A stretch of 40,808 nt of DNA from Acidobacteriota bacterium (GCA_018268995.1 JAFDVL010000028.1:1-40808); one strand, 5' to 3'; shown: positions 6,371 to 16,647, counted from the first letter of the stretch. The notes: a model not told the origin generated them from the letters alone. Numbers and translations are program-made.

Positions 6371-6531
6371 CTTTTCTCGTTCACAAAAGCGGTGTCAGCG
6401 CTCACGGCTGTGGCTGAGCCATTACCAGAAACAACCTCTACACGGGCATTGTTTGGGGAACCACTGGCTCCCGTTGGTGTCACTGTAAAGGTGTAATGGG
6501 TGTACCTGCATCTCCCCTGATGTGCATTGGG
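6371..6531 (-). other. Convergent intergenic region with a possible surface-protein fragment
   Basis: Read on the minus strand, about 6385-6500 encodes YTFTVTPTGASGSPNNARVEVVSGNGSATA in pieces, a Thr/Ser/Gly/Val-rich beta-strand pattern like one strand pair of an Ig-like or fibronectin-like extracellular domain. It has no start, no ribosome-binding site and runs straight into the antisense of the asparaginase gene. I take it as a possible decayed fragment or a chance pattern. Confidence 0.25.
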
Positions 6532-7716
6532 TTAGATTACATTTGTAAGACGAAATGCCGCAACCTCGTCTTCGCTGAATCCAAGCTCGGCGAGCACTTC
6601 GTTGGAATGCTCGCCGATGAGAGGGGCACGATGGCGAATTTCACCGGGAGTTTCAGACAGGCGCACAGGCGTAGCGGGCACTGGAATCATCTTTGGGCTG
6701 CCGGGATATTCGAGCAGTTGGAAGAGTTCACGCGCTTTTACCTGCGGATCATTCAATGCCGTGCCCAGGTCGTTCACCGGGCCACAAGGAATGCGCGCGG
6801 CTTCCAGTTGTGCAATGGCCTCGGCGGTACTTCGTTGGGTTGTCCAGGCATTCATGGCTTCGTTGATTAATTCATAGTTGTCGCCACGCGTTAGATCGTC
6901 GCTGCAACGCGGATCATCAATCAAATCGGGCCGCCCCACCAGCTTGGCCCAGCGCGCAAAGATGGCGTTGCTGATGACCTGCACCATGATCCATCCATCT
7001 CTGGTTTGAAAGGTGTCGGTGGGCGCTGCGTGAAATCCGGCATTGCCGCGCGGGGTGCGAACAATGTCCAGCACGTGTCGTTCGGCCAGCAACGATTGCA
7101 TCATCATCATTCCCGTGGCCAGCAATGAACCTTCGACAATTTGCCCACGCCCGGAACGTTGACGCTCAAATAAAGCGACCATGGTGCCGAAAGCGGAATG
7201 CAGTGCGGTGCCAAAATCTTCAAAGGCGGCCACGCTGCGGGTTGGCAGTTCCGGGGAGCCTGTCAAACTCATTGCGCCTGACATTGCCTGCACGACTGAA
7301 TCAAACCCGACGCGATTAGCATATGGCCCGGTCGAGCCAAAAGCCGAAACCATCGTCAGGATGATGTCGGGTTTGATCGCCTTGAGCGTGTCATAATCCA
7401 GCCCGATTTTCTTCAGCACATTGATCGGCAAATTCGCGACGACCACATCGGCACTGGCAATCAGCCGCCGTTTGATTTCGGCGCTTTGCTCGTGTGCGGG
7501 ATCAAGTGTAATACTCTTCTTGTTGCGGTTGATGCCAATGAACAACGCCCCGTCGCCCGTTTCAGACAAGGGAATCAGCGCGCGATCTTCACCGCCTTCT
7601 CGTCGTTCGATGCGGATGACTTCCGCACCAAAATCGGCAAGCAGCGTGGCGCAATACGGCCCGGCAATGTAGCGACCAAAATCCAACACGCGAATGCCTG
7701 TGAGGGCTTGATTCAT
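6532..7716 (-). CDS. CaiB/BaiF-family (class III) CoA-transferase
   Basis: A 394-aa protein of normal family length. It moves CoA between carboxylic acids through a mixed anhydride and thioester on a conserved Asp. Landmarks: [20 protein letters not shown] at the N-terminus, then [38 protein letters not shown], and the catalytic Asp as D167 in AAFEDFGTA. The C-terminal part has [10 protein letters not shown] and ends in the ELGFSEDEV helix. AGGAG eight bases before the ATG fixes the start. The gene is divergent from a carboxymuconolactone-decarboxylase-like gene with a TetR-type operator between them. The acid it activates is unknown. Confidence 0.93.
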   Translation of the reverse strand: MNQALTGIRVLDFGRYIAGPYCATLLADFGAEVIRIERREGGEDRALIPLSETGDGALFIGINRNKKSITLDPAHEQSAEIKRRLIASADVVVANLPINVLKKIGLDYDTLKAIKPDIILTMVSAFGSTGPYANRVGFDSVVQAMSGAMSLTGSPELPTRSVAAFEDFGTALHSAFGTMVALFERQRSGRGQIVEGSLLATGMMMMQSLLAERHVLDIVRTPRGNAGFHAAPTDTFQTRDGWIMVQVISNAIFARWAKLVGRPDLIDDPRCSDDLTRGDNYELINEAMNAWTTQRSTAEAIAQLEAARIPCGPVNDLGTALNDPQVKARELFQLLEYPGSPKMIPVPATPVRLSETPGEIRHRAPLIGEHSNEVLAELGFSEDEVAAFRLTNVI

Positions 7717-7770
7717 GACAGGTCTCCTAACGGTTTATTGATGTTCCGGTAAGTAGAAACGGTTCCTCGC

Positions 7771-7800
7771 TTGACAGCAAACCAACCGGTCGGTAAGTTT
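7771..7800 (+). promoter_or_regulatory. Promoter with embedded TetR-type operator
   Basis: TTGACA (7771-7776) and TAAGTT (7794-7799) are 17 bp apart and point to the gene at 7855. Between them lies the palindromic core ACCAACCGGTCGGT, close to the ACCGACCGGTCGGT shape of many TetR-family operators. A repressor bound there would block polymerase. A similar site is at 23694-23709. No regulator gene is in the window. Confidence 0.5.
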
Positions 7801-7854
7801 AGGCGCGGTCAGTACCCCTGTCAATTTGGCGATCATTTTTCAAGCACGAACCAT

Positions 7855-8403
7855 ATGAGATTCTCAAAACCCCGCATTGAGCCGCTGCCCGAAGAACAAT
7901 GGAGCGAGGAAGCCCTGGAGCTTCTACCCAAAGCCAAAATGCACGGGCGCACGCTGAACATCTTCAAGACGCTGGCGCATCATCCGCGATTGCTCAAACG
8001 TTGGATGGTGTTCGGCAATCACGTGCTGTTTCGCTCCACCTTGCCGCCGCGTGACAGGGAATTGGTCATCCTGCGCATCGGTTGGCTTTGTCAGGCGGAA
8101 TATGAGTGGGGGCAACACGTGATCATCGGCAAACAGGCAGGCTTAACTGATGATGAGATTCAACGCATCAAGCTGGAACCGCATCAGGCGGGCTGGAGCG
8201 AATTTGATGCGGCATTGATTCATGCTGTAGACGAATTGCACGAGGATGCCTGTATTGCTGATGCAACGTGGCAGGTGTTGACGCAACGTTACAGCACGCA
8301 ACAGATGATGGATCTGATCTTTGCCGTCGGCCAATACAATCTGGTTTCAATGGCGCTCAATTCACTCGGCGTGCAATTGGATGAAGGGATTCCCGGTTTT
8401 TGA
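7855..8403 (+). CDS. Carboxymuconolactone decarboxylase-like (AhpD-fold) protein
   Basis: A 182-aa helical protein. The ATG at 7855 is chosen because sequence before it does not resemble the family, although the ribosome-binding site is weak. The family pattern is clear: [38 protein letters not shown], split over two helices, with the E-x-x-W-x-x-H motif at EYEWGQH. It lacks the CxxC pair of peroxidase-type AhpD, so it is not a thiol peroxidase. The C-terminus ([18 protein letters not shown]) is typical of CMD-like proteins in catabolic clusters. Neighbouring CoA-transferase suggests a shared, unidentified acid-degradation route. Confidence 0.85.
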   Translation: MRFSKPRIEPLPEEQWSEEALELLPKAKMHGRTLNIFKTLAHHPRLLKRWMVFGNHVLFRSTLPPRDRELVILRIGWLCQAEYEWGQHVIIGKQAGLTDDEIQRIKLEPHQAGWSEFDAALIHAVDELHEDACIADATWQVLTQRYSTQQMMDLIFAVGQYNLVSMALNSLGVQLDEGIPGF

Positions 8404-8405
8404 AC

Positions 8406-8473
8406 GTACGACAAGCAACCCGCCTGTCACTGCAATCAACCGTCACGGATGACAGGCAGGCCGCCTGTCGTAC
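8406..8473. repeat. REP-like nested palindrome, family B
   Basis: GTACGACA (8406-8413) pairs with TGTCGTAC (8466-8473), and inside it GCCTGTCA (8422-8429) pairs with TGACAGGC (8450-8457). It starts directly behind the 8403 stop and ends 20 bp before the next ATG, so it lies in the leader of the PQQ dehydrogenase gene. Confidence 0.6.
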
Positions 8474-8492
8474 AGTTGAAGAGGCATCGGTC

Positions 8493-10610
8493 ATGACACG
8501 AAAAATAAAACTCACGCTGGTTGTTTTACTCACCTTTTGCACCATTCTGATGCCGTCCTATCAAGCGCAAAAAAAGGCGCAGACGCCGACAGCAAAAACG
8601 TCAAAGGTTGTTGATGACACGGCACTGAAACAAGCGGATGCGCGGACTTCCGATTGGATAACGCACGGGCGGAACTATGCAGAGACCCGATTTAGCCCGC
8701 TCGACAAAATCAACGCTACGAACATCAAGCAGCTTGGGTTGGCGTGGTCATTTGATACGAATACGAATCGCGGTTTGGAAGCGACTCCCTTGGTTGTAAA
8801 CGGTGTGATGTACACGACAGGCAGTTGGAGCGTGGTGTTTGCGCTGGACGCCCGCACCGGTCAGCAACTCTGGAAATTTGATCCGCAAGTGCCGCGCGCG
8901 TTGGGCGCGAAGGCTTGCTGCGATGTGGTCAATCGCGGCGTAGCAATTTACAAAGGTAAAGTTTTTGTCGGCACGTTGGATGGCCGCCTGATTGCGCTTG
9001 ATGCTGCGACGGGGAAAGTTGTTTGGAGCACTGTAACCGTTGATCAGAATCAAGCCTACACCATCACGGGTGCGCCTCGCGTAATCAAAGGCAAAGTCAT
9101 CATCGGCAATGGTGGCGGCGAGTTTGGCGTGCGCGGCTATGTTTCGGCCTATGATGCCGAAACGGGCAAGCAGGCGTGGCGGTTTTACGTGGTGCCGGGC
9201 GATCCATCCAAGCCTTTTGAATCAAAGGCGCTGGAAAATGCGGCAGCAACGTGGAAAGGCGAATGGTGGAAGATGGGCGGCGGCGGCACGGTGTGGGATT
9301 CATTGGCCTACGATCCAGACCTGGATTTGCTGTATGTCGGCACGGGCAATGGCTCGCCGTGGAACCGCGAAATCCGCAGCCCAAATGGCGGCGACAACCT
9401 GTATCTTTCCTCCATCGTGGCACTGCGTCCCGATACGGGCGATTACGTCTGGCACTATCAAACAACGCCGGGGGATACGTGGGATTTCACTGCGACACAG
9501 CACATGATTCTGGCTGACCTGAACCTCAATGGCAGGGTTCGCAAAGTCCTGATGCAAGCGCCCAAAAATGGCTTCTTTTATGTTCTGGATCGAACGAACG
9601 GCGAGTTGATTTCGGCGGAGCCATTTGTCACCGTCACCTGGGCCAAGGGCGTAGATAAAGAAACAGGCCGCCCCATTGAAATGCCGAATGCGCGCTTCAA
9701 GACGGGATATTCAGTTCTGAAACCGGGGCCGCTTGGGGCACACAACTGGCAGCCGATGTCCTACAATCCGAAAACGGGTCTGGTCTATATTCCGGCACAG
9801 GATGCCATCGGATTGTATCTTGCGGATGGGCGCTTTAAATATGTACCGAATCGTCCCGGACTCTGGAACACGGGAGTTGATTTTGTTCTGGCACTGAAAG
9901 ATGTACCGCGCCCCGAAGATATTCCGCCCGGTCATTTGCTGGCCTGGGACCCGGTCAAACAAAAGGAAGCTTGGCGCGTGCAATACAAAAGCATCTGGAA
10001 CGGCGGCACCTTGACGACAGCAGGCAACTGGGTGCTGCACGGGACAGCTGATGGTCGCATTGTGGCCTACAGCGCTGACAAGGGCGAGAAGCTGTGGGAA
10101 TACAATCTTGGGATCGGTATCATTGGTTCGCCGATCACCTATGAAGTGGACGGCGTGCAGTACATTTCAATTATGGCCGGTTGGGGCGGCGCATATGCGT
10201 TGACCGGAGGCTACGCCGCGATCCCGGATATGAATGTGAAAAATGTCGGGCGCGTTCTAACCTTTGCTCTGGGCGGCAAACAGACGTTGGCAGCACTCCC
10301 CAAACAAATTCCTTCCCTCACTCCCATCGAATCCAAAGCCGCACCGGAAGCCGCCGCAGAAGGGCAAATGTTATTTGCGCAATGGTGCGGCGTTTGTCAT
10401 GGCTTAGGCGCAATTGGCGGGGGCGGCGTGTTGCCCGGATTGCCTTTCTCCAAGCCCGAAGTGTTTCAAATGTACAAGGAAATTGTCCTGGATGGCTCGT
10501 ACGCCTCACGCGGAATGCCTGGGTTTAAGGCGTATCTCAATCAGGAAGAAGTCGAGGCGATCCGCGCCTATATCATTCAACGGCGGACGAACATTGCGAC
10601 GGGAAAATAA
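8493..10610 (+). CDS. PQQ-dependent alcohol dehydrogenase with C-terminal cytochrome c domain
   Basis: A 705-aa periplasmic quinohaemoprotein. Start at 8493: GAGG eight bases upstream and a signal peptide right after it (about residues 1-25, [20 protein letters not shown]). The eight-bladed propeller shows tryptophan-docking-like repeats ([36 protein letters not shown]). The vicinal disulfide is C142-C143, and the catalytic Asp lies in PGDTWDF (about 327-332). A haem c site CGVCH is at about 632-636 with the axial Met in SRGMPGF. This is a type II quinohaemoprotein layout that oxidises alcohols and passes electrons to its own haem. No PQQ-synthesis genes are in the window. Confidence 0.95.
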   Translation: MTRKIKLTLVVLLTFCTILMPSYQAQKKAQTPTAKTSKVVDDTALKQADARTSDWITHGRNYAETRFSPLDKINATNIKQLGLAWSFDTNTNRGLEATPLVVNGVMYTTGSWSVVFALDARTGQQLWKFDPQVPRALGAKACCDVVNRGVAIYKGKVFVGTLDGRLIALDAATGKVVWSTVTVDQNQAYTITGAPRVIKGKVIIGNGGGEFGVRGYVSAYDAETGKQAWRFYVVPGDPSKPFESKALENAAATWKGEWWKMGGGGTVWDSLAYDPDLDLLYVGTGNGSPWNREIRSPNGGDNLYLSSIVALRPDTGDYVWHYQTTPGDTWDFTATQHMILADLNLNGRVRKVLMQAPKNGFFYVLDRTNGELISAEPFVTVTWAKGVDKETGRPIEMPNARFKTGYSVLKPGPLGAHNWQPMSYNPKTGLVYIPAQDAIGLYLADGRFKYVPNRPGLWNTGVDFVLALKDVPRPEDIPPGHLLAWDPVKQKEAWRVQYKSIWNGGTLTTAGNWVLHGTADGRIVAYSADKGEKLWEYNLGIGIIGSPITYEVDGVQYISIMAGWGGAYALTGGYAAIPDMNVKNVGRVLTFALGGKQTLAALPKQIPSLTPIESKAAPEAAAEGQMLFAQWCGVCHGLGAIGGGGVLPGLPFSKPEVFQMYKEIVLDGSYASRGMPGFKAYLNQEEVEAIRAYIIQRRTNIATGK

Positions 10611-10938
10611 ACTGATTGGGTAGCTGGTGGTCCATCTTTTTGAATCATTTTCAGACTTCCTCCGCGTTCAAGTTTCGTGGGGAATTTTCCTGACATAGGC
10701 TTGACGTTCGTACGTTCCACGAGTATAAAAACACCAATCTAGCTTTAATAATTGAGTACCTTGATAGATTAGATTTGTTGGAATGAATTGGCGAAGAATA
10801 CAAACTGCAAAATAAAAACACTCGCCGGAAGAATCATCGGAAAAATCTGTTATTTACCCCACCAAATGAATTCGGATTTGAGTTCACGCGGGCGCTTATC
10901 CGGCATTTGACCAATGGCAGCAATTAAGGAGAAAAATC
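10611..10938 (+). promoter_or_regulatory. Promoter and long leader of the TonB receptor gene
   Basis: A 328-bp region without a gene. TTGACG (10701-10706), exactly 17 bp, and TATAAA (10724-10729) form a strong sigma-70 type promoter. Transcription would start near 10736 and give a leader of about 200 nt. AAGGAG (10926-10931) sits eight bases before the ATG at 10939. The palindrome CGTTCGTACG overlaps the promoter spacer and may be an operator. I see no known riboswitch in the leader. Confidence 0.65.
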
Positions 10939-13900
10939 ATGAAGATCGTTTGTACTAAGAAGGTTACTTCATTTCTGGGAGTAACGCTCTTGGCATTGAG
11001 TATGTTGCTTGTAGTTTCCCTGACGGTGTCCGCCCAGACTTTTACGGCGACGTTAACGGGAGCTGTTACCGATCAAAATGGTGGCGCATTGCCCAACGCC
11101 AAAGTTGTGGCCACCAATCAAGGGACGAAGCTTGAATATACTTCCACCACCACGGATGCTGGAATTTATACGCTTCCGTTTTTGCCGGTCGGAAGTTATG
11201 TCATCACGGTTGAGGCTGGTGGTTTTAAAAAACTGGTTTCCAATGAAATCAAGCTGGAAGTTAACCAAACGGCAAAGGTGAATTTGGCCATGCAAGTCGG
11301 CGGCGTGAACGAACAAGTAACCATCACAGATGCCGCGCCAATTCTGCAAACGGAAACCACCACAGTTGGCAGTGTGATTACAGGCAACACCACTACGGCA
11401 TTGCCGCTCAATGGTCGCAATTTCCAGCAATTGACGTTGCTGGTGCCAGGGACGATCAATCCGAATCCCGGTGGCTTCAATGACGTAAATGGACAAGGCC
11501 GTCCGTATGTCAACGGCAACCGCGAGCAAGGCAACTCGTTCTTGTTGGATGGGATTTCGGTTGATGAAACCATTGATAACCGTATCGGATACAAACCCAA
11601 TATTGATGCGATTGCCGAGTTCCGCGTCGAAACCAGTAACTCTTCGGCAGAGTTCGGTAATGTGACAGGCGCTACGGTCAACGCTACGATGAAATCAGGC
11701 ACCAATGAATATCATGGGAATGTCTTTGAATTTCTTCGGAATGAAAAGTTTGACGCGAATAGCTGGGCAGCGAATCGTAATAACCAGAGAGTCAAAGCGA
11801 AGCTGCGTCAAAACATCTTTGGGGGCACTTTCGGTGGCCCGATTATCAAAGAAAAGCTCTTCTTCTTCGCGGCCTATCAACAATCTGTCCGCCGGACAGG
11901 CGGTGCCGGAACTGCATCGGTCACGCCAGTTGCCTGGCGTAACGGTGATCTTTCAGCATTCACTACGCCCATTCGTGATCCACTTAAAACAGGTGCGTGT
12001 ACTACGGCAGACAGAACAGCGTGCTTCACTAATAATCAAATTCCAACCAGCCGCTTTAGCGCTGTAGCGAAGGCTTTGTTTGCAGATACCAACCTGCATC
12101 CGCTGCCCGTCCGACAACAGGCTGGAACGGGCGTAGGTCTAATTGATGTGGTGACAGCCAGTCAATTAAATAACCCACAGGTAGATGGCAAGATTGACTG
12201 GCGTGTAACCGATAAGGACAATTTCTCTGGCCGGTATTCCTTCCAATTTGGCACGACTTCAACTCCGAAAGGCGCACTCGCCACGAATATCACGAGCAAG
12301 ACCTTTCAACGTCCGCAAAATATCGCCTTGAACTGGACGCGGACGATTAGTCCGTCCATCATCAATGAAGCGCGTGTCGGATTTAATCGCGCGGTGTTCA
12401 TTAGCGACTTCCTCGATTGGGGGAGCATCGGAAATGGAAATGCCAAATTTGGGATTCCTGGGACACAAGTCATTCCTGGCTTATCCTTAATCTCGGCGGG
12501 CAATGGCATCTCCGTTGGCTCGCGTGCTGTTAACGAAGATAACGTTACCAATACGTTTCATTATGGAGACAACCTGACCATTCTGAAAGGTCGCCATTCT
12601 TTGAAAATGGGCGGTCAATGGCAACGTTACCAACAAAATCGCTTCTACCCCGGTAATAACGGTTTGTTGGGAGGATTTACCTATGATGGTCGCTTCACTG
12701 GCGTTGCGTTTGCTGACTTCCTGCTGGATCAGTTAGCCAACAAGAGTATTGGCAGTCAAAGTGGCACGTGGGGACATCGTCAAAACCGTATTGGCATTTT
12801 CTTCCAGGACGACTTCAAAGTCCGCAACAACCTGACGCTGAACCTTGGGATGCGTTGGGAATACACCTCACCCGTTGTCGAAGTCTTGGATCGTCAATCG
12901 AACTTTGATTTGACGACCAAAGCACAACTGTTTGCGAATAAGAATGGTAACAGCCGGGCGCTTTACAAACCCTATTACAAAGGCTTTGAGCCGCGTATCG
13001 GGTTTGCCTGGACGCCGGAAATGTTCAATAACAAATTAGTGGTTCGTGCGGGCTACGGCATCACGCAGTATATGGAAGGCACCGGCTCCAATCTGCGCCT
13101 ACCCTTGAATCCGCCGCTGTTCTCAGAAGCGGATCAAACCTATGATGCCTCAACTGGCGCGGGAACCATCACTAAAGGATTTACGGACGTGATTGTGCGC
13201 AGCACTCCGGCAGGCAATATCCGCGTTTGGAATCCTGACCTGCGCCCACAATTCACCCAACAATGGAACCTGGCATTGGAATACCAATTTACTGGTAGTA
13301 CCTCACTGACCGCTTCCTACGTCGGACACAAAGCAGATCACCTGGTTGCTCCGACCGATTGGAACCAGCCGTTGCCGGGTACGGGCGCGCCTTCGACCTG
13401 GGCAAACCTGAATACTCGTCGCCCCTTCTACTCTGCCTATCCTCTGGTCACCCAGATCAGCGGGACGGATTCCTGGGCACGCAGCAACTATCACGGCTTG
13501 CAAGTGTCGGCTCGTCAACGCCTGACGAAAGGGTTCGAGTTCTTGCTGTCTTATACCCTGAGCAAGACGATGACGGATAACCTGGGGTATTACGGCAGCG
13601 GCGGCGTGGCTTCGCAAGGCGCGTATCCGTCGAATAACTATGATCGCCGTCGGGATTATGGTCGTGCCTTCTTTGATGCCAGACAGAACTTTGTGTGGTC
13701 AGGAACCTATGACCTTCCCTTTGGCAAAGGCAAAACCTTTGGCGCTGATTTACCCGGGATCGCTGATGCCGTGTTTGGCGGCTGGGCGATCAGCAGCATT
13801 GTCAGCGCACATACAGGCTTCCCCATCACGGTTCAAGCGACGGATGTTTCGTTGCAAGGCCCACGTGGTGGTGGTCGCCCAAACCTTATTGGCGATTGGA

Positions 13901-14217
13901 AACCTTCCAATCAGTCAATTGATAACTGGCTGAATCCGGCTGCTTTTGTGCAAGCCGCACAGGGAACCTTTGGTAATTCCGGTGTTGGTATCGCCGAAGC
14001 ACCGGGGTATATCAACTGGGATTTTGGGGTAGGAAAGAAATTCTATTTTTCGGAAAAACGTTATTTAGATTTCCGCACAGAATTTTTCAACTTCACCAAT
14101 ACGCCAAGTTTCTCGCCGCCAGGACGTAACTTCAGCGACTTGAATACCTTCGGCAAGATTACGGGAACGGTTAGCCCGCCGCGTAATTTAGAGTTTGCAT
14201 TGAAGCTTTATTTCTAG
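10939..14217 (+). CDS. TonB-dependent receptor with CarboxypepD_reg-like N-terminal domain (Oar-like)
   Basis: A 1092-aa outer-membrane protein. The signal peptide covers about residues 1-32 (ends in VSAQT). A carboxypeptidase regulatory-like Ig fold follows (about 35-115: GAVTDQNGGALPNAKVVATN, TDAGIYTLPFLPVGSYVITV). The plug begins at about 120 and carries LPLNGRNFQQLTLLVPG and NSFLLDGISV. A long barrel fills the rest and ends in the terminal aromatic residue of LEFALKLYF. Such receptors are greatly expanded in Acidobacteriota and probably take up large nutrients, often glycans or peptides; the ligand is unknown. No SusD partner is adjacent. It stands alone between its own promoter and terminator. 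Confidence 0.94.
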   Translation: MKIVCTKKVTSFLGVTLLALSMLLVVSLTVSAQTFTATLTGAVTDQNGGALPNAKVVATNQGTKLEYTSTTTDAGIYTLPFLPVGSYVITVEAGGFKKLVSNEIKLEVNQTAKVNLAMQVGGVNEQVTITDAAPILQTETTTVGSVITGNTTTALPLNGRNFQQLTLLVPGTINPNPGGFNDVNGQGRPYVNGNREQGNSFLLDGISVDETIDNRIGYKPNIDAIAEFRVETSNSSAEFGNVTGATVNATMKSGTNEYHGNVFEFLRNEKFDANSWAANRNNQRVKAKLRQNIFGGTFGGPIIKEKLFFFAAYQQSVRRTGGAGTASVTPVAWRNGDLSAFTTPIRDPLKTGACTTADRTACFTNNQIPTSRFSAVAKALFADTNLHPLPVRQQAGTGVGLIDVVTASQLNNPQVDGKIDWRVTDKDNFSGRYSFQFGTTSTPKGALATNITSKTFQRPQNIALNWTRTISPSIINEARVGFNRAVFISDFLDWGSIGNGNAKFGIPGTQVIPGLSLISAGNGISVGSRAVNEDNVTNTFHYGDNLTILKGRHSLKMGGQWQRYQQNRFYPGNNGLLGGFTYDGRFTGVAFADFLLDQLANKSIGSQSGTWGHRQNRIGIFFQDDFKVRNNLTLNLGMRWEYTSPVVEVLDRQSNFDLTTKAQLFANKNGNSRALYKPYYKGFEPRIGFAWTPEMFNNKLVVRAGYGITQYMEGTGSNLRLPLNPPLFSEADQTYDASTGAGTITKGFTDVIVRSTPAGNIRVWNPDLRPQFTQQWNLALEYQFTGSTSLTASYVGHKADHLVAPTDWNQPLPGTGAPSTWANLNTRRPFYSAYPLVTQISGTDSWARSNYHGLQVSARQRLTKGFEFLLSYTLSKTMTDNLGYYGSGGVASQGAYPSNNYDRRRDYGRAFFDARQNFVWSGTYDLPFGKGKTFGADLPGIADAVFGGWAISSIVSAHTGFPITVQATDVSLQGPRGGGRPNLIGDWKPSNQSIDNWLNPAAFVQAAQGTFGNSGVGIAEAPGYINWDFGVGKKFYFSEKRYLDFRTEFFNFTNTPSFSPPGRNFSDLNTFGKITGTVSPPRNLEFALKLYF

Positions 14218-14243
14218 ACGAATCTTTAAGCAAAATCATTCTC

Positions 14244-14274
14244 AGGGGAGCTTTCATTGGCTCCCCTTTTTCTT
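14244..14274 (+). terminator. Rho-independent terminator of the TonB receptor gene
   Basis: AGGGGAGC (14244-14251) and GCTCCCCT (14260-14267) form a perfect 8-bp stem with an 8-nt loop, followed by a T-rich run TTTTCTTT. It lies 26 bp after the stop. Confidence 0.88.
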
Positions 14275-14340
14275 TCCCAGCTCGTATCTCGACAGGTCTT
14301 GCGGTTGGCGATAGTATGCGAGTGCCAATCAACTGCGGAA

Positions 14341-14422
14341 ACAAGCTAAAGCTTGAACTCTTGACACTTCCTTTGAAGTGATTCGCGACAATCAGGCGTC
14401 ATGAGTTCAAGCTTTAGCTTGT
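14341..14422. repeat. REP palindrome cognate to the RAYT, left copy
   Basis: The first 20 bases, starting ACAAGCTAAAGC, and the last 20 (14403-14422) are perfect inverted repeats. Inside them CACTTC/GAAGTG forms a second small stem. The element ends 17 bp before the RAYT start codon. Related copies lie at 15052-15082, 15105-15186 and 15229-15263. Confidence 0.85.
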
Positions 14423-14439
14423 GAAACTCGAAAAAGCTT

Positions 14440-15042
14440 ATGTACGACTATCGCAAGCTCACGAAAAAGCAGCAGGAAGAAATCGTCGGATATCGCCAAC
14501 AACAACAACGTCCATTGCATTCTCCGCCGCATTGGGAATACAAGGGGCAACATCAGTTTTTGGTCACAGCGGCCTGTTATGAGCATGCGCCTATTATCGG
14601 TGCAAGTTTTGTTCGGATGACCGACTGCGAAACTGAATTGCTGGCGGTTTGTGCTGCATGGGCAAGTACGATTTATGCTTGGTGTGTATTGCCGAATCAC
14701 TATCACGTATTGTTGCGTACCGACCAAATCGCGGCCTTGCGTGCGGCGCTAGGACAGTTTCATGGCAGAACTGCTTATCAATGGAATGGCGCTGAACAAC
14801 GACGCGGACGCAAAGTTTGGTTCAACTGTGTCGAGCGTCTCATCGAATCGCACGGCCACTTTTGGGCGAGCGTGAATTATGTGCATCACAATCCGGTGAA
14901 ACATCGTTACGTGACACGCTGGCAGGAGTGGACGTGGTCAAGTGCAACAGCGTATTTGGAAAACCTTGGGACTGAACGTGCAGCTCAGCTTTGGCACGAA
15001 TTTCCTATTTTGAATTATGGCGAAGGGTGGGATAAAGATTGA
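14440..15042 (+). CDS. REP-associated tyrosine transposase (RAYT, Y1/HUH family)
   Basis: A 200-aa HUH single-strand transposase-like protein. The start MYDYRKLTKKQQEEIV and HSPPHWEYKGQHQFLVTAACYEH fit RAYTs. The HUH metal-binding motif is in LPNHYHVLL (about residues 87-95), and the catalytic Tyr is most likely in NYVHHNPVKHRYV (about 147-159), with WSSATAY following. RAYTs nick and join single-stranded REP hairpins and are domesticated, vertically inherited proteins in many bacteria. REP palindromes of one family flank the gene on both sides. Length is normal and no disruption is visible. Confidence 0.93.
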   Translation: MYDYRKLTKKQQEEIVGYRQQQQRPLHSPPHWEYKGQHQFLVTAACYEHAPIIGASFVRMTDCETELLAVCAAWASTIYAWCVLPNHYHVLLRTDQIAALRAALGQFHGRTAYQWNGAEQRRGRKVWFNCVERLIESHGHFWASVNYVHHNPVKHRYVTRWQEWTWSSATAYLENLGTERAAQLWHEFPILNYGEGWDKD

Positions 15043-15051
15043 CGTTGTGGA

Positions 15052-15263
15052 GGAAGTGTCAAGAGTTCAAGCTTCAGCTTGTGTTTTTGACATCTTGAGG
15101 GAACCAACCTAAAGGTTGAACTCTTGGCACTTCCTTTTGACGTGCTTCGTGACACGCAGGCGTTAAGAGTTCAATCTTTAACTTGCGAGGGCTATGAGGA
15201 AAAGACTTCATCGCTTCATCGCAGCAGACAACCTGAAGCTTGAACTCCTGACGCTTCTTTTCC
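15052..15263. repeat. Cluster of three REP copies right of the RAYT
   Basis: Copy 1 (15052-15082) is an inverted partial copy that matches 14341-14371 at 30 of 31 bases. Copy 2 (15105-15186) is a near-full element in the same orientation as the left copy with AACTCTTGGCACTTCC and GAGTTCAA arms, more diverged. Copy 3 (15229-15263) is a partial forward copy with GAAGCTTGAACTCCTGACG. The last copy ends 15 bp before the next gene, so it lies in that gene's leader. Confidence 0.8.
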
Positions 15264-15277
15264 AACATTGATTCTTT

Positions 15278-16606
15278 ATGAAACAGAAACTCATTCTACT
15301 GGGGTTGCTCTTCTTCACGACCGCGTTGTTCGCGCAATCGCGCAGCGTTCCCGTTGTCTTGATTTCCATTGACGGCCTCAAACCCGATTACATCCTCGAA
15401 GCTGACAAACACCAATTGAAAATCCCTCATCTGCGCAAAATGCTGGCAGATGGCGCGCACGCCAAAGCGGTCACAGGGATTCTGCCGACGGTTACATATC
15501 CCAGTCACACGACCATGCTCACGGGCGTTTCACCCAGTAAACATGGCATTCTCTACAACACGCCGTTTGATCCGTTCGGGAAAAATCAGAGTGGCTGGAT
15601 GTGGTACGCCGAAGACATCAAGTCGTTGACGCTTTGGGAGGCGGTGAACAAAGCGGGCGGCGTGACTTCCAGTGTGGATTGGCCTGTGTCGGTTGGTGCG
15701 CCAGTCAAAAACAACATCGTGCAAATCTGGCGTGCTACGACCGATGACGATCACAAATTGCTGAAGGCACTTTCGACGCCCGGCTTGTTGAATGAGGCAG
15801 AGAAAAGTTTGGGACTCAGCTATCCGGCGGGCTACATCTACACCGTTGAATCAGATACGAGACGCGCGGCCTTTAATGCCTGGATGATCGAACACAAAAA
15901 GCCTCGGTTTCACACCGCATATTTCAGCGTCCTGGATGAAGTGCAACATAATCAGGGGCCATACACGCCAGAGGCCTACGCCACCATTGAAGCATTGGAC
16001 GGGATGATCGGCAAGGTCTGGCAGGCGGCAGTAAAAGCCGATCCGCGCGCGGTCGTGTGTGTTGTATCCGATCACGGCTTTGCACGGTATGACAAAGCCA
16101 TAAACATTAACTCTGCTTTGCGCGCAGCGGGTTTGATCGAACTTGATGCGCAAGGAAAGCTCAAATCCTGGCAGGCGATCACGTGGGGCAGCGGGGCCAT
16201 CATGCTCAACAATCCGAACGATACTGAAGCCCGCTCCAAAGTCCGCGACGTGTTGCAGGGACTGGCAGAAAATCCGGCGAGTGGGATTGCCAAGGTGATT
16301 GACAATGACGAAGCAAAACGGATGGGCGGTTTTCCCGACGCAGCGTTTGTCGTGTTCGTCAAACCTGGCTATACCATTGGCAGTAATTTCGATGGGCCGG
16401 TGCTTCGTTCGACCAAACCGGGAGGCACACACGGACTCTGGCGCGATTTACCAGAAATGGATTCCAGCTTTTTCATTGCTGGCGCAGGCATCCCGAAAGG
16501 CCGGACGTTTGATCGCATTGATATGCGCGACATTGCCCCAACCCTGGCGGGCTTGCTTGACGTGTCATTGCCCATGGCAGAAGGCCGTAATTTATTCAAA
16601 AAATAA
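15278..16606 (+). CDS. Alkaline phosphatase superfamily nucleotide pyrophosphatase/phosphodiesterase
   Basis: A 442-aa exported enzyme. The signal peptide is about residues 1-20 (LILLGLLFFTTALFAQS). The two-metal site of the ENPP-type fold is visible: D in SIDGLKPD, the nucleophile Thr in LPTVTYPSHTTMLTG, D/H in SVLDEVQHNQGPYT, D/H in VVSDHGFARY, and the late His in GGTHGLW. These enzymes hydrolyse phosphodiester bonds of nucleotides or lipid head groups in the periplasm. The substrate cannot be read from sequence. It is preceded by REP copies and appears monocistronic. Confidence 0.92.
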   Translation: MKQKLILLGLLFFTTALFAQSRSVPVVLISIDGLKPDYILEADKHQLKIPHLRKMLADGAHAKAVTGILPTVTYPSHTTMLTGVSPSKHGILYNTPFDPFGKNQSGWMWYAEDIKSLTLWEAVNKAGGVTSSVDWPVSVGAPVKNNIVQIWRATTDDDHKLLKALSTPGLLNEAEKSLGLSYPAGYIYTVESDTRRAAFNAWMIEHKKPRFHTAYFSVLDEVQHNQGPYTPEAYATIEALDGMIGKVWQAAVKADPRAVVCVVSDHGFARYDKAININSALRAAGLIELDAQGKLKSWQAITWGSGAIMLNNPNDTEARSKVRDVLQGLAENPASGIAKVIDNDEAKRMGGFPDAAFVVFVKPGYTIGSNFDGPVLRSTKPGGTHGLWRDLPEMDSSFFIAGAGIPKGRTFDRIDMRDIAPTLAGLLDVSLPMAEGRNLFKK

Positions 16607-16647
16607 GCGGCTTCGTGTCGCTGTCCTGTTACCACATCTACGAAGAC

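Noticed and set aside
11053..11705. Long antisense frames inside the TonB receptor gene
   Set aside because: Composition follows the antisense of receptor codons; no start signals or family patterns.
14341..15263. CRISPR array
   Set aside because: Repeats are palindromic, differ in length and orientation and are irregularly spaced around a RAYT gene; no cas genes.
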